A stretch of DNA of 6,033 nucleotides from Planctomycetaceae bacterium (GTDB lineage: Bacteria > Planctomycetota > Planctomycetia > Pirellulales > Thermoguttaceae). Shown in pieces: positions 1 to 5,198 of this stretch. The position numbers and the translations under genes are program-made. Where the stretch lies: contig WRCR01000259.1 of the NCBI GenBank assembly GCA_009783865.1, positions 1-6,033 of the forward strand. The letters run 5' to 3'. How positions within the stretch are numbered: the stretch's first letter is position 1; each line of letters starts with the position of its first letter. The notes under the pieces are model-generated. The model saw only the letters and a list, made by a program, of their open reading frames with translations. It was not told the origin of the DNA and did not search any database.

Positions 1-454
1 GCGGACAGCGGTGGTTCTGCAATTGGTCTTGGCGTACCCGTTGTCCGCAGTTTCGGCAGTTGACAAATTGCGGTTTGTCCCAATTATTCCCTTCCACAAT
101 AACCGGACCGCGGCAGACGTGGTTTCCTTGCGGTTTGTTCGGGCAAGCCCAAAAACTCTCACCGCAAGTTCTACACTTTGTTATCGTTTTGTGTCCGCCT
201 CCCAAAACAAAATGCACATCATTTTTGTAAGTGTATTGCTTTTTGCAGAGGTCACACACGGCAGTTTTCTGTTGCGGTTGCGGCGATTGCGGACAGACGT
301 GGCGTGTCCCTTCGTTGTACTTTTGACCGCACTTGGAACAAGTAATCTTTTTGGGTGCCGCTGTCACGGCACCGCGTATCTGAGCCGATTCAGGAACAGC
401 AATAAGCGAAACGCCGAAGATAACGAACATGATAATGATTGTACGAATGAACAT
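1..454 (-). CDS. Secreted multi-zinc-ribbon protein (3' end beyond the window)
   Basis: The minus strand is open from an ATG at 454 to base 1 without a stop (151 codons seen), so the C-terminus is missing. A strong AAGGAG at 462-467, 7 nt upstream, fixes the start. The N-terminus (MFIRTIIIMFVIFGVSLIAV, then PESAQ) looks like a signal peptide ending near residue 24. The rest is built of repeated Cys/His knuckles: C39xxC42...H52xC54, C67xxC70, C94xxC97...C104...H112xC114 and C133xxC136...H148xC150. The first and last share a CxxCG...HxCP pattern and are probably zinc ribbons or C2HC-like fingers. The gene follows the Lcl_C-like gene by 54 nt on the same strand and probably shares its promoter. 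I do not recognise a named family. An exported protein with several Zn/Cys knuckles is unusual for an oxidising compartment and would suit an anaerobe. The function is unknown. Confidence 0.8.
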   Translation of the reverse strand, partial: MFIRTIIIMFVIFGVSLIAVPESAQIRGAVTAAPKKITCSKCGQKYNEGTRHVCPQSPQPQQKTAVCDLCKKQYTYKNDVHFVLGGGHKTITKCRTCGESFWACPNKPQGNHVCRGPVIVEGNNWDKPQFVNCRNCGQRVRQDQLQNHRCP

Positions 455-461
455 TGTGGTT

Positions 462-467
462 CTCCTT
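462..467 (-). promoter_or_regulatory. Ribosome binding site of the zinc-ribbon gene
   Basis: The minus strand reads AAGGAG, 7 nt before the ATG at 454. It decides the start of a reading frame that has no stop inside the window and would be easy to miss. Confidence 0.8.
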
Positions 468-508
468 GGTTGTTATGGGAAAAAATAACGTGAAAAGCCG
501 ACGGCAGG

Positions 509-1174
509 TTAGTCGTCATAGTTTGGCAGTCCGGGCAGTACCGGCTTGCTGTCAGTTGGCTGGCTGACATTTGAAGTCGGCTTGTTGGTGACATTTTGGA
601 TAACGGGCTTTGATGTTGTTGTCGATTTTGTCACAGTCGGCTTCTGCTGTTGGAAGCCATCGTCTTCGACAATAACCGGCTCTCTTACTCCGATGACCCA
701 GTTCATTCCAGTGCCTTGACGCTGCTGCGGCGTTCGGAAGCCGGTCCTAAAAGCATTGCCAAGTATATTGGAGTTGCTTGTTTCATAGTATTGATATGCC
801 CTATTGTTGATATTCAAATATCGAAAACCGCCGTTGGCTTCCATCACTTGCAGTTCTCTGAACGATGGCAAGCGGAAACCATACTTCGCCGCCAATGTCC
901 TTGCTGGAACACCCATGCCGGACGATTGAACTTGTCCGATTGTCTGCGTCCATTCCAAACCGGTTCGTTCATCTCGAAAAATCCTGATGCCGTTGACGGT
1001 GTCTGTCTGCGTCCATTGGGAAGATGATGCAACAGTAACAGTGCGCTGCGTAGTACCTTGGCTGCTTGAGGCGTGTCCCGGCGGGGTATACTTTCCAACC
1101 GGCTGACCTGATGCCGAGTGGGTGCATATAACAGCTAAAATGAATGCCGCGGCGAATGCTGCGTTCTTTTTCAT
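509..1174 (-). CDS. Secreted Lcl_C/DUF1566-like protein with Thr/Ser/Pro-rich tail
   Basis: This is a 221-residue protein. I chose the ATG at 1174 over the in-frame upstream start at 1207 because AAGGA lies 8 nt before it (1183-1187) and a classical signal peptide begins there (MKKNAAFAAAFILAVICTHS, cleaved near residue 23). Residues about 53-166 resemble the Lcl_C/DUF1566 fold. They have a TGLEW block (71-75), a GFRLPSFREL block (99-108) matching the usual W/F-RLPT-x-x-EL signature, an aromatic YQYYETSNS stretch (127-135) and a closing NWVIGVREP (158-166). Residues about 175-215 are a low-complexity Thr/Ser/Lys/Pro/Val linker ending in PGLPNYDD. Lcl_C domains occur in many bacterial surface proteins, often without a known ligand, so the role is unknown. 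It is the first gene of a likely two-gene unit with the zinc-ribbon protein. The family call is moderate; export is well supported. Confidence 0.8.
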   Translation of the reverse strand: MKKNAAFAAAFILAVICTHSASGQPVGKYTPPGHASSSQGTTQRTVTVASSSQWTQTDTVNGIRIFRDERTGLEWTQTIGQVQSSGMGVPARTLAAKYGFRLPSFRELQVMEANGGFRYLNINNRAYQYYETSNSNILGNAFRTGFRTPQQRQGTGMNWVIGVREPVIVEDDGFQQQKPTVTKSTTTSKPVIQNVTNKPTSNVSQPTDSKPVLPGLPNYDD

Positions 1175-1182
1175 AAGTATTA

Positions 1183-1187
1183 TCCTT
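1183..1187 (-). promoter_or_regulatory. Ribosome binding site fixing the start at 1174
   Basis: AAGGA on the minus strand, 8 nt before the ATG at 1174. It supports the shorter start that begins directly with the signal peptide, instead of the frame's upstream start at 1207. Confidence 0.7.
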
Positions 1188-1261
1188 GAATTCGTTGTGT
1201 TGGCCATGTTGTTGTGTTGAGCATATCACTTGCAGCAACGTTTTGCGCACATATCGGGATT

Positions 1262-1290
1262 ATTGTAACCGATGCCAGAAAGGAAGTCAA
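1262..1290 (-). promoter_or_regulatory. Sigma70-like promoter for the Lcl_C/zinc-ribbon unit
   Basis: On the minus strand TTGACT (1290-1285) and TACAAT (1267-1262) are separated by exactly 17 nt, close to the TTGACA/TATAAT consensus. Transcription would start near 1255, giving a leader of about 80 nt before the ATG at 1174. The -35 box lies inside the 8-bp duplication aagtcaac (1284-1291) that borders the adjacent miniature element, so the insertion touches the promoter itself. Confidence 0.65.
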
Positions 1291-1291
1291 C
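1284..1291. repeat. Left copy of 8-bp target-site duplication (aagtcaac)
   Basis: This copy is identical to 1381-1388, and both directly border the inverted-repeat element. On the minus strand it supplies the TTGACT -35 box of the promoter. Confidence 0.7.
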
Positions 1292-1380
1292 GGGTGTGCT
1301 CAAATATTTTCCGCCGCAAAGGAAACGCAATTTACTGACCAGAATACAAATTCAGAGGCGGAAAATATTTGCGCACACCT
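1292..1380. mobile_element. 89-bp MITE-like element with 25-bp inverted ends
   Basis: The arms 1293-1317 and 1355-1379 are inverted copies matching at 23 of 25 positions. Each end starts ggtgtgc and continues through caaatattttccgcc. The loop between them is 37 nt (1318-1354) and shows no coding potential. Direct 8-bp repeats, aagtcaac, stand at 1284-1291 and 1381-1388, which is the signature of transposition. The element is too small to encode a transposase and must have been moved in trans. Ends beginning GG with an 8-bp duplication occur in families such as ISL3, IS6 and IS1595, but I cannot assign it. As RNA it could fold into one long hairpin. There is no T-run, so it is not a typical intrinsic terminator. 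Confidence 0.75.
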
Positions 1381-1388
1381 AAGTCAAC
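1381..1388. repeat. Right copy of 8-bp target-site duplication (aagtcaac)
   Basis: Second copy of aagtcaac. It carries a duplicate TTGACT on the minus strand, now too far from the -10 at 1262-1267 to serve that promoter. Confidence 0.7.
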
Positions 1389-1470
1389 TGAATGAAAACA
1401 GTGAATGTAGTCCATAGCAGGAGCGACCGGTAGAACATCCATTCGCTACAATTCGTTGCGCTTCTGGATT

Positions 1471-2916
1471 TCATCGCGTTTCATAACAGCCGCAGTCGGG
1501 CTTATTGTCCCGCTTGTTTCCCAGAATGTCATCCTTCGGCATTTGAGCGGCATCAGCGGCATCAATAACGGAACTGCCTGCCGCCGGAACCGCATACTCC
1601 TTCACCAGCCGCTCAAATTCCTGCCTAATCGTGCTGTTGCCGGAAAGGAATTTTCCCGTCTTTTCGTCAAGACGCGGATAAACGATTTTTGCAGGTACAT
1701 CCGGCAGCATCGGCGATTGCAGTATCGCTTTTTTGTCACGCTCCGGTACGAAAACATCCGTCTCTTTCACTGGAATTTTCTTTCCGCCGCTCCAGTAAAC
1801 GTTGTTATTGAATTTCAAAGCGTCCTTTCCGGCAAAGTCCTTTTCTGCGCCAGCCGAAAACCGGAGCATCTTGCCGGTGTTGTCGCAAAAAACGTTGTTG
1901 GCGACAATGATGTTTTCCTGCGCCGGCTGCTTGTCGAATTTCATAAACACTGCGGAATACGCCGAAAAACTGCCCGGTCCGCCGCCGTTGGGATGTCCCG
2001 TGACGGTGTTCGCCCGTACCGCTACGTCCCGTATTCCGCCCTTAAATAATAACGCCGCAATAATCCGCTGTGCAGTATGAAAAAGAAAAAGATTGTTTTC
2101 GATAGTAATTCCGCTTGCTTCAAAAAACGGCTTGTTGTCTTCGGCAGTCAGAATAAATCCTTGGTCGGGAAGTCCCGACCAGCCGAGAAAGATGTTGCGC
2201 CGGAAAATGATATTCTCCGTATAGTTCTCGGCTGTATTAGACGAGTTTTTTATCACGATAAACGAATGCGCCTGATTCACTTCGGGACGACCGCTGCCGG
2301 CGTAGTCGTTGAAGAAAATGCTGTCCTCTATCGTGATGTTCTTGACAACGTTAATATCAAAATGTTCGTCTCCGCTGTGATTGTTTTGATTGAAAAAGAT
2401 ACAGCCGGTAAACAAAATATCATGCGTCCGATTGTTGATTTTCAGCAAATCGTTTTTGTAAGAATCGTGAAAGATGCAATTCCGAAAGACGAGATGATGA
2501 CAGTCCTCTTTGCCGAGTTGTACGAGGTAATCGCTCTTATCGCTGCCGTTGCCGTGAAATTCCAAGCCCTCAATGACCGCATTGGAAAATTTTTCGAGAT
2601 AAAGAACGGTGTTTGTTCCGTCTCTGCCCGTAAATCGCGCCCTATATGGGTTTTCCGCTTTGACAGTTAGCGTCTTGTCAAACGCTCTGTTCCACAGATT
2701 GGAACCGGCATAGAGTCCGTCTTGGACGATGATGGTCGAACCGTCATCGGGAACTGCCGCTATTGCCTGACCGAGTGTCGCCCAAGGTTTTGCCTTGGTA
2801 CCATCTCCGCCTCTGCTTCCGTTGGGTGAAACATAGTATTCCGCTGCATAACCGCAGCAGGAAAAAAGAATTAAGATACTGAAAAAAAATAAGACACAGC
2901 AAAATATAGAGCGCAT
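1471..2916 (-). CDS. Secreted right-handed parallel beta-helix protein
   Basis: This is a 481-residue protein. The ATG at 2916 is chosen because AGGGGA lies about 6 nt upstream (2923-2928) and a signal peptide follows at once (MRSIFCCVLFFFSILILFSC, then CGYA, with likely cleavage after residue 24 in GYA-AEYY). The mature start EYYVSPNGSRGGDGT...PWATLGQAIAAV (26-55) is the standard opening of DUF1565/pectate-lyase-like beta-helix proteins. Residues about 80-390 show the stacked-coil pattern of short strands with Asn and hydrophobic ladders (for example NITIEDSIFFND, NIIFRRNIFLGW, GITIENNLFLFH). The C-terminus GSSVIDAAD...DILGNKRD...CGCYE (447-479) is the usual final motif of this family, normally ending D-x-GAYE. 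Such proteins are often extracellular polysaccharide lyases or glycan-binding proteins; no catalytic residues can be assigned here. The in-frame extension upstream to 3081 overlaps the FGE remnant and is not expected to be translated. Confidence 0.88.
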   Translation of the reverse strand: MRSIFCCVLFFFSILILFSCCGYAAEYYVSPNGSRGGDGTKAKPWATLGQAIAAVPDDGSTIIVQDGLYAGSNLWNRAFDKTLTVKAENPYRARFTGRDGTNTVLYLEKFSNAVIEGLEFHGNGSDKSDYLVQLGKEDCHHLVFRNCIFHDSYKNDLLKINNRTHDILFTGCIFFNQNNHSGDEHFDINVVKNITIEDSIFFNDYAGSGRPEVNQAHSFIVIKNSSNTAENYTENIIFRRNIFLGWSGLPDQGFILTAEDNKPFFEASGITIENNLFLFHTAQRIIAALLFKGGIRDVAVRANTVTGHPNGGGPGSFSAYSAVFMKFDKQPAQENIIVANNVFCDNTGKMLRFSAGAEKDFAGKDALKFNNNVYWSGGKKIPVKETDVFVPERDKKAILQSPMLPDVPAKIVYPRLDEKTGKFLSGNSTIRQEFERLVKEYAVPAAGSSVIDAADAAQMPKDDILGNKRDNKPDCGCYETR

Positions 2917-3428
2917 AACAAATCCCCTGGAGCGTAAGACCTTAGCAATAATTTTATGTAAACTATCTCTCGCAATAAACGGCTGGGAGAAACCACTGCA
3001 AATGATAACACATTCATAAATGTTGGCAAGGGCAAAAAGGTTCCGGCGGCTGCCTTTTCCGCCCCCGCAAGTCCGTCCCAACTGCCGCCGCGACTCACAC
3101 GAGACGAGCCGGCATTAGCACCAACCGGGTCAGTCCGGGGATTATCATCACCGGCTCGTAAATAGTCACCATACCAATCGCTGCACCATTCCCACACATT
3201 ACCGTGCATATCGTACAATCCCCACGCATTCGATTGCTTCTCGCCAACAGGATGCGTCTTGCTGTTCTTTGCCTCAATTGTTTTCAATTCCTGGAAGTCC
3301 TTGGCTCCGTTGTACCATACGTATTGCTCTAGTTTAATCTTGGAATATTCCCCAAAACAATACGCCGTCGTTGTTCCTGCCCGGCAGGCATATTCCCATT
3401 GCGCCTCCGTTGGAAGTGAAAACTTGAA

Positions 3429-3452
3429 GCGGGGGTTCGTTGAACCCCCCGC
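3429..3452. repeat. G/C-rich palindromic hairpin at the break in the FGE remnant
   Basis: gcgggggttc (3429-3438), loop gtt, then gaaccccccgc (3442-3452): a 10-bp stem with one bulged C, extendable by the A-T pair 3428/3453. The next 40 nt contain two similar blocks, cgctaaacga and cgctaaatcg (about 3450-3485). The whole stretch looks like an inserted dispersed repeat. On the minus strand it is translated as AGGSTNPR within the remnant frame. It lacks a T-run and is not a convincing terminator. Confidence 0.6.
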
Positions 3453-3483
3453 TAAACGACTTAATTCGTCTCTCGCTAAATCG

Positions 3484-3511
3484 TTGAAAACAAATACCTC
3501 ATCAGTATATT
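3484..3511 (+). promoter_or_regulatory. Candidate promoter for the DUF2997-radical SAM operon
   Basis: TTGAAA (3484-3489) and TATATT (3506-3511) lie 16 nt apart in an AT-rich stretch. A second -10-like TATACT follows at 3513-3518. Transcription from here would give a leader of about 160 nt before the ATG at 3684. The match is reasonable, but AT-rich DNA produces such matches by chance. Confidence 0.3.
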
Positions 3512-3683
3512 TTATACTAAAAAATGAATGTCTGCGACAAACAATTTTGGATTTTTGGGAAAAATTTCGATATATCGGAGTATCGGCGAAATGTACCAAT
3601 TTTTATCCCCGCTGGATTTTTCCGAAACAATACGATACAACATGACATACAAACAGTGTTTTAACTCATTCCGCCGAAGACCG

Positions 3684-3893
3684 ATGTCACGAAAAATTCA
3701 AATCAAAATCCGTCCTGATGGAACTATCGAAGCAGAAACGCTGGGGTTCACCGGCAAGAAATGTCTCGACCTCATTCCGCTGCTTGAAAAACTAACCGAT
3801 GCGAAAGTGGTTGATTCCGATTACAAACAGGAATACTACGAAGAAGAAAATGTCTTAACGGAAGACGATAAAGTTGTCAACAAGAACACTTAA
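3684..3893 (+). CDS. DUF2997-like small protein
   Basis: This is a 69-residue protein, first gene of the plus-strand operon. The ATG at 3684 gives MSRKIQIKIRPDGTIEAETL, then GFTGKKCLDLIPLLEKL. The pattern I-x-I-x-I-x-PDG-x-x-E-x-E-x-x-GF-x-G-x-x-C is what I know of DUF2997: a short beta-hairpin, a GF-G loop with a Cys (C27) and one helix. The rest is an acidic tail (YYEEENVLTEDDK). The frame is open upstream to 3528, but that extension shows no family similarity. Only a weak GAAGA precedes the chosen ATG, so the start is set by homology. It is followed after 36 nt by the DUF1257-like gene, a pairing I recall for these families. The biochemical role is unknown; a partner subunit of the DUF1257 protein is an inference from that pairing. 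Confidence 0.8.
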   Translation: MSRKIQIKIRPDGTIEAETLGFTGKKCLDLIPLLEKLTDAKVVDSDYKQEYYEEENVLTEDDKVVNKNT

Positions 3894-3899
3894 TAGACC

Positions 3900-3915
3900 G
3901 ATGCCGTAAGGCATC
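3900..3915 (+). promoter_or_regulatory. Intergenic hairpin with GUAA loop before the second gene's RBS
   Basis: gatgcc-gtaa-ggcatc forms a perfect 6-bp stem closed by a GNRA-type tetraloop. It begins 6 nt after the DUF2997 stop codon (3893) and ends 3 nt before the AAGGAG of the next gene (3919-3924). No U-run follows, so a terminator is unlikely. An RNA-stability, processing or translation-control element is plausible. Confidence 0.6.
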
Positions 3916-3918
3916 AAC

Positions 3919-3924
3919 AAGGAG
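3919..3924 (+). promoter_or_regulatory. Ribosome binding site of the DUF1257-like gene
   Basis: AAGGAG with 5 nt to the ATG at 3930. It is the only strong ribosome site in the plus-strand operon, which makes this gene the likely main entry point for translation. Confidence 0.75.
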
Positions 3925-3929
3925 CCATT

Positions 3930-4415
3930 ATGAGCGTTACTGTTATGTTAGTTCCCGCTTTAGCCCCCGCTCTCGCACCGCTGATTATCGGTTCGCTGAC
4001 AGCGGCAGCGGCAGGCACTTCCATTCTTCTCGGTACACTTCCCATGGAAGTTGACCTTCCCGAAGATGTCAAATCGAAAAAATGTTTTACCCGTGCAACC
4101 GTGATAAGCGACCTCAAGACGCTGCGGGAAGCAGTGGAGTCGCTCGGCGGTTCTGCCGTCAATCACGACCTCTTCCGTCTGGACGGTGTTGAATTCGTAC
4201 TGCGGCGGGACCCTCAGGAAATCTTCACTTGGAACGACGAATTCAACGAACAGCAGGCGAATGAATTCATCTCCGGTATTGAAGCGGAATACATCCGCAT
4301 TGTCCGGGACAAGACCTTGGCAAACGTTTCAGAACACTGCAAAGAATGCGGGCTGGAATTAGAATCGGAAGAAGTGGAGGAAGACGAAACCGTTGTATTG
4401 ACCTTTAGAGTATAA
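3930..4415 (+). CDS. DUF1257 (Ycf35)-like protein with hydrophobic N-terminus
   Basis: This is a 161-residue protein whose start is fixed by AAGGAG 5 nt upstream. Residues about 5-38 are Ala/Leu/Pro-rich and uncharged (VMLVPALAPALAPLIIGSLT, then AAAAGTSILLG), probably a membrane segment or hairpin not usual for the family. Residues about 53-161 resemble DUF1257. They start with a strand and helix (FTRATVISDLKTLREAVESL), then GVEFVLRRDP, a helix around NEQQANEFISGIEAEYIRIV, and end in GLELESEEVEEDETVVLTFR like the C-terminal ...G-x-x-x-x-x-E...G-x-x-x-L of Ycf35-type proteins. There is a CxxC (C137, C140) and another Cys at 52. Its stop overlaps the next start (TAATG), indicating translational coupling. 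The family has no established function that I know. The family call is moderate; the operon position beside DUF2997 supports it. Confidence 0.72.
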   Translation: MSVTVMLVPALAPALAPLIIGSLTAAAAGTSILLGTLPMEVDLPEDVKSKKCFTRATVISDLKTLREAVESLGGSAVNHDLFRLDGVEFVLRRDPQEIFTWNDEFNEQQANEFISGIEAEYIRIVRDKTLANVSEHCKECGLELESEEVEEDETVVLTFRV

Positions 4416-5194
4416 TGTGGGTGTATCTGGAAGAATGTTTTGCATCGCTGCAAAAACGGTTGTCCGACGGCAGTTATTTCGGCGGATACCGCTCTTTGTT
4501 TTACGCTATGCTGGTATTGAGCATGATTCCGTTCCTCGGTGCTTTCATCGCTTGGTTCAGTGCAGCCGAAGTTAAAAACAAACAGCGGTACAGATTGTTA
4601 GCGATATTTTTTCTCGCTTTGGGGTTTATCGGTCTTGTTTCTCTTACTTGGGGAGAGGTAGATATGGAGAATCGTACCATCACTTATGGTATTTGGACGA
4701 ATTATTTTTTACTGTCGATTTTCTTGTTGAATTATCTGCTCATATTTCTGCTGCGAAAAGAAATTGTCAATGAACCGCCGGCGGCAAGGGAATTTACGGC
4801 GAATCCGAAAGACGAAATGGATGCAAAAGCAAGAATAGAGGTCGCAAAAGCGCGGCAGAAAATCAATGCTGCTAGAACACCGCTCAACGTCATCATAAAG
4901 GAGCAGGAACAAATCGTATCATACGGCGACATTTATGGAATTCAATCGACCGTCCTTAACATCAATTCTGCAACGCAGGGTCAAATCGAAGCCCTGCCGC
5001 GGGTCGGAAAAACATTGGCGTTGTTAATCGTGCAGAATCGGCAGACCTTCGGCGAGTTTGCTTCGCTGGACGAACTTTGCACCCGATGTTCCATAAAGCC
5101 GCATATTCGGATTGCGATGGAACCGCTGATAAGTTTCAGCGCAGTAGTCGAAGTGGCGGTCAAACAAAAACGCCGCGGCAGAGTGATTGATTAA
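4415..5194 (+). CDS. Three-helix membrane protein with ComEA-type helix-hairpin-helix
   Basis: This is a 259-residue protein. The ATG overlaps the preceding stop by one base (TAATG), so it is probably translated by reinitiation. Predicted membrane helices are about 28-50 (LFYAMLVLSMIPFLGAFIAW), 58-79 (LLAIFFLALGFIGLVSL) and 97-113 (YFLLSIFLLNYLLIFLL), followed by RKE. A charged stretch (134-165, many K/R/E/A) leads to a ComEA/HHH_3-like domain at about 181-240. That domain has LNINSATQGQIEALPRVGKT (the LNIN-x-A opening and the P-x-VG hairpin), then FGEFASLDELC, matching the family's G-F-x-S-x-x-DL. Such domains bind DNA in ComEA, but also occur as protein-interaction modules. The basic tail KQKRRGR favours a cytoplasmic or nucleic-acid-facing C-terminus. 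It sits between the DUF1257-like and radical SAM genes, so a membrane scaffold for that complex is my inference. Confidence 0.8.
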   Translation: MWVYLEECFASLQKRLSDGSYFGGYRSLFYAMLVLSMIPFLGAFIAWFSAAEVKNKQRYRLLAIFFLALGFIGLVSLTWGEVDMENRTITYGIWTNYFLLSIFLLNYLLIFLLRKEIVNEPPAAREFTANPKDEMDAKARIEVAKARQKINAARTPLNVIIKEQEQIVSYGDIYGIQSTVLNINSATQGQIEALPRVGKTLALLIVQNRQTFGEFASLDELCTRCSIKPHIRIAMEPLISFSAVVEVAVKQKRRGRVID

Positions 5195-5198
5195 CCAC

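Larger units (their letters stand above)
2871..3599 (-). pseudogene. Broken SUMF1/FGE-sulfatase-domain gene
   Basis: The open frame spans this range, but family similarity covers only residues about 58-178 (3428-3066). It includes FSLPTEAQWEYACRAGTTT, then HPVGEKQSNAWGLYDMHGNV, then EWCSDWYGDY, TDPVG and SRVSRGGSWDG. These are hallmark blocks of the formylglycine-generating-enzyme/SUMF1 fold. The N-terminal half of the domain (usual M-G-S/T, P-V-x-x-V-S-W and FC-x-x-L blocks) is absent. The frame has no ATG or GTG before the domain, only a TTG at 3599 without a ribosome site. After GGSWDGLAG the expected CRSA-type block and GFR-x end are also missing, and the frame runs into the beta-helix leader and signal-peptide DNA. 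I therefore read it as a remnant cut at both ends. A G/C hairpin (3429-3452) sits exactly where upstream similarity stops. A very short functional paralogue is possible but unlikely. Confidence 0.7.

Noticed and set aside
11..493. Plus-strand open frame of 160 codons
   Set aside because: It is antisense to the zinc-ribbon gene, which has a strong ribosome site, a signal peptide and repeated Cys/His motifs. The plus-strand translation has none of these.
488..508. Possible attenuator between the Lcl_C-like and zinc-ribbon genes
   Set aside because: The gccgtcggc stem is only 3 bp with a 3-nt loop before TTTT, too weak to support.
1175..1207. Upstream start at 1207 for the Lcl_C-like gene
   Set aside because: It adds 11 polar residues before a perfect signal peptide and has no ribosome site, whereas the ATG at 1174 has AAGGA at 8 nt.
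1292..1380. The long inverted repeat as an intrinsic terminator
   Set aside because: There is no T-run on either strand after the stem, the loop is 37 nt, and flanking 8-bp direct repeats point to transposition instead.
1456..2670. Two long plus-strand open frames (1456-2049 and 2077-2670)
   Set aside because: They lie antisense to the beta-helix gene, show no family motif, and have no good ribosome sites. The minus-strand protein is unmistakable.
2917..3081. 55-residue N-terminal extension of the beta-helix protein
   Set aside because: It would bury the signal peptide and overlaps the FGE remnant. The ATG at 2916 has its own AGGGGA.
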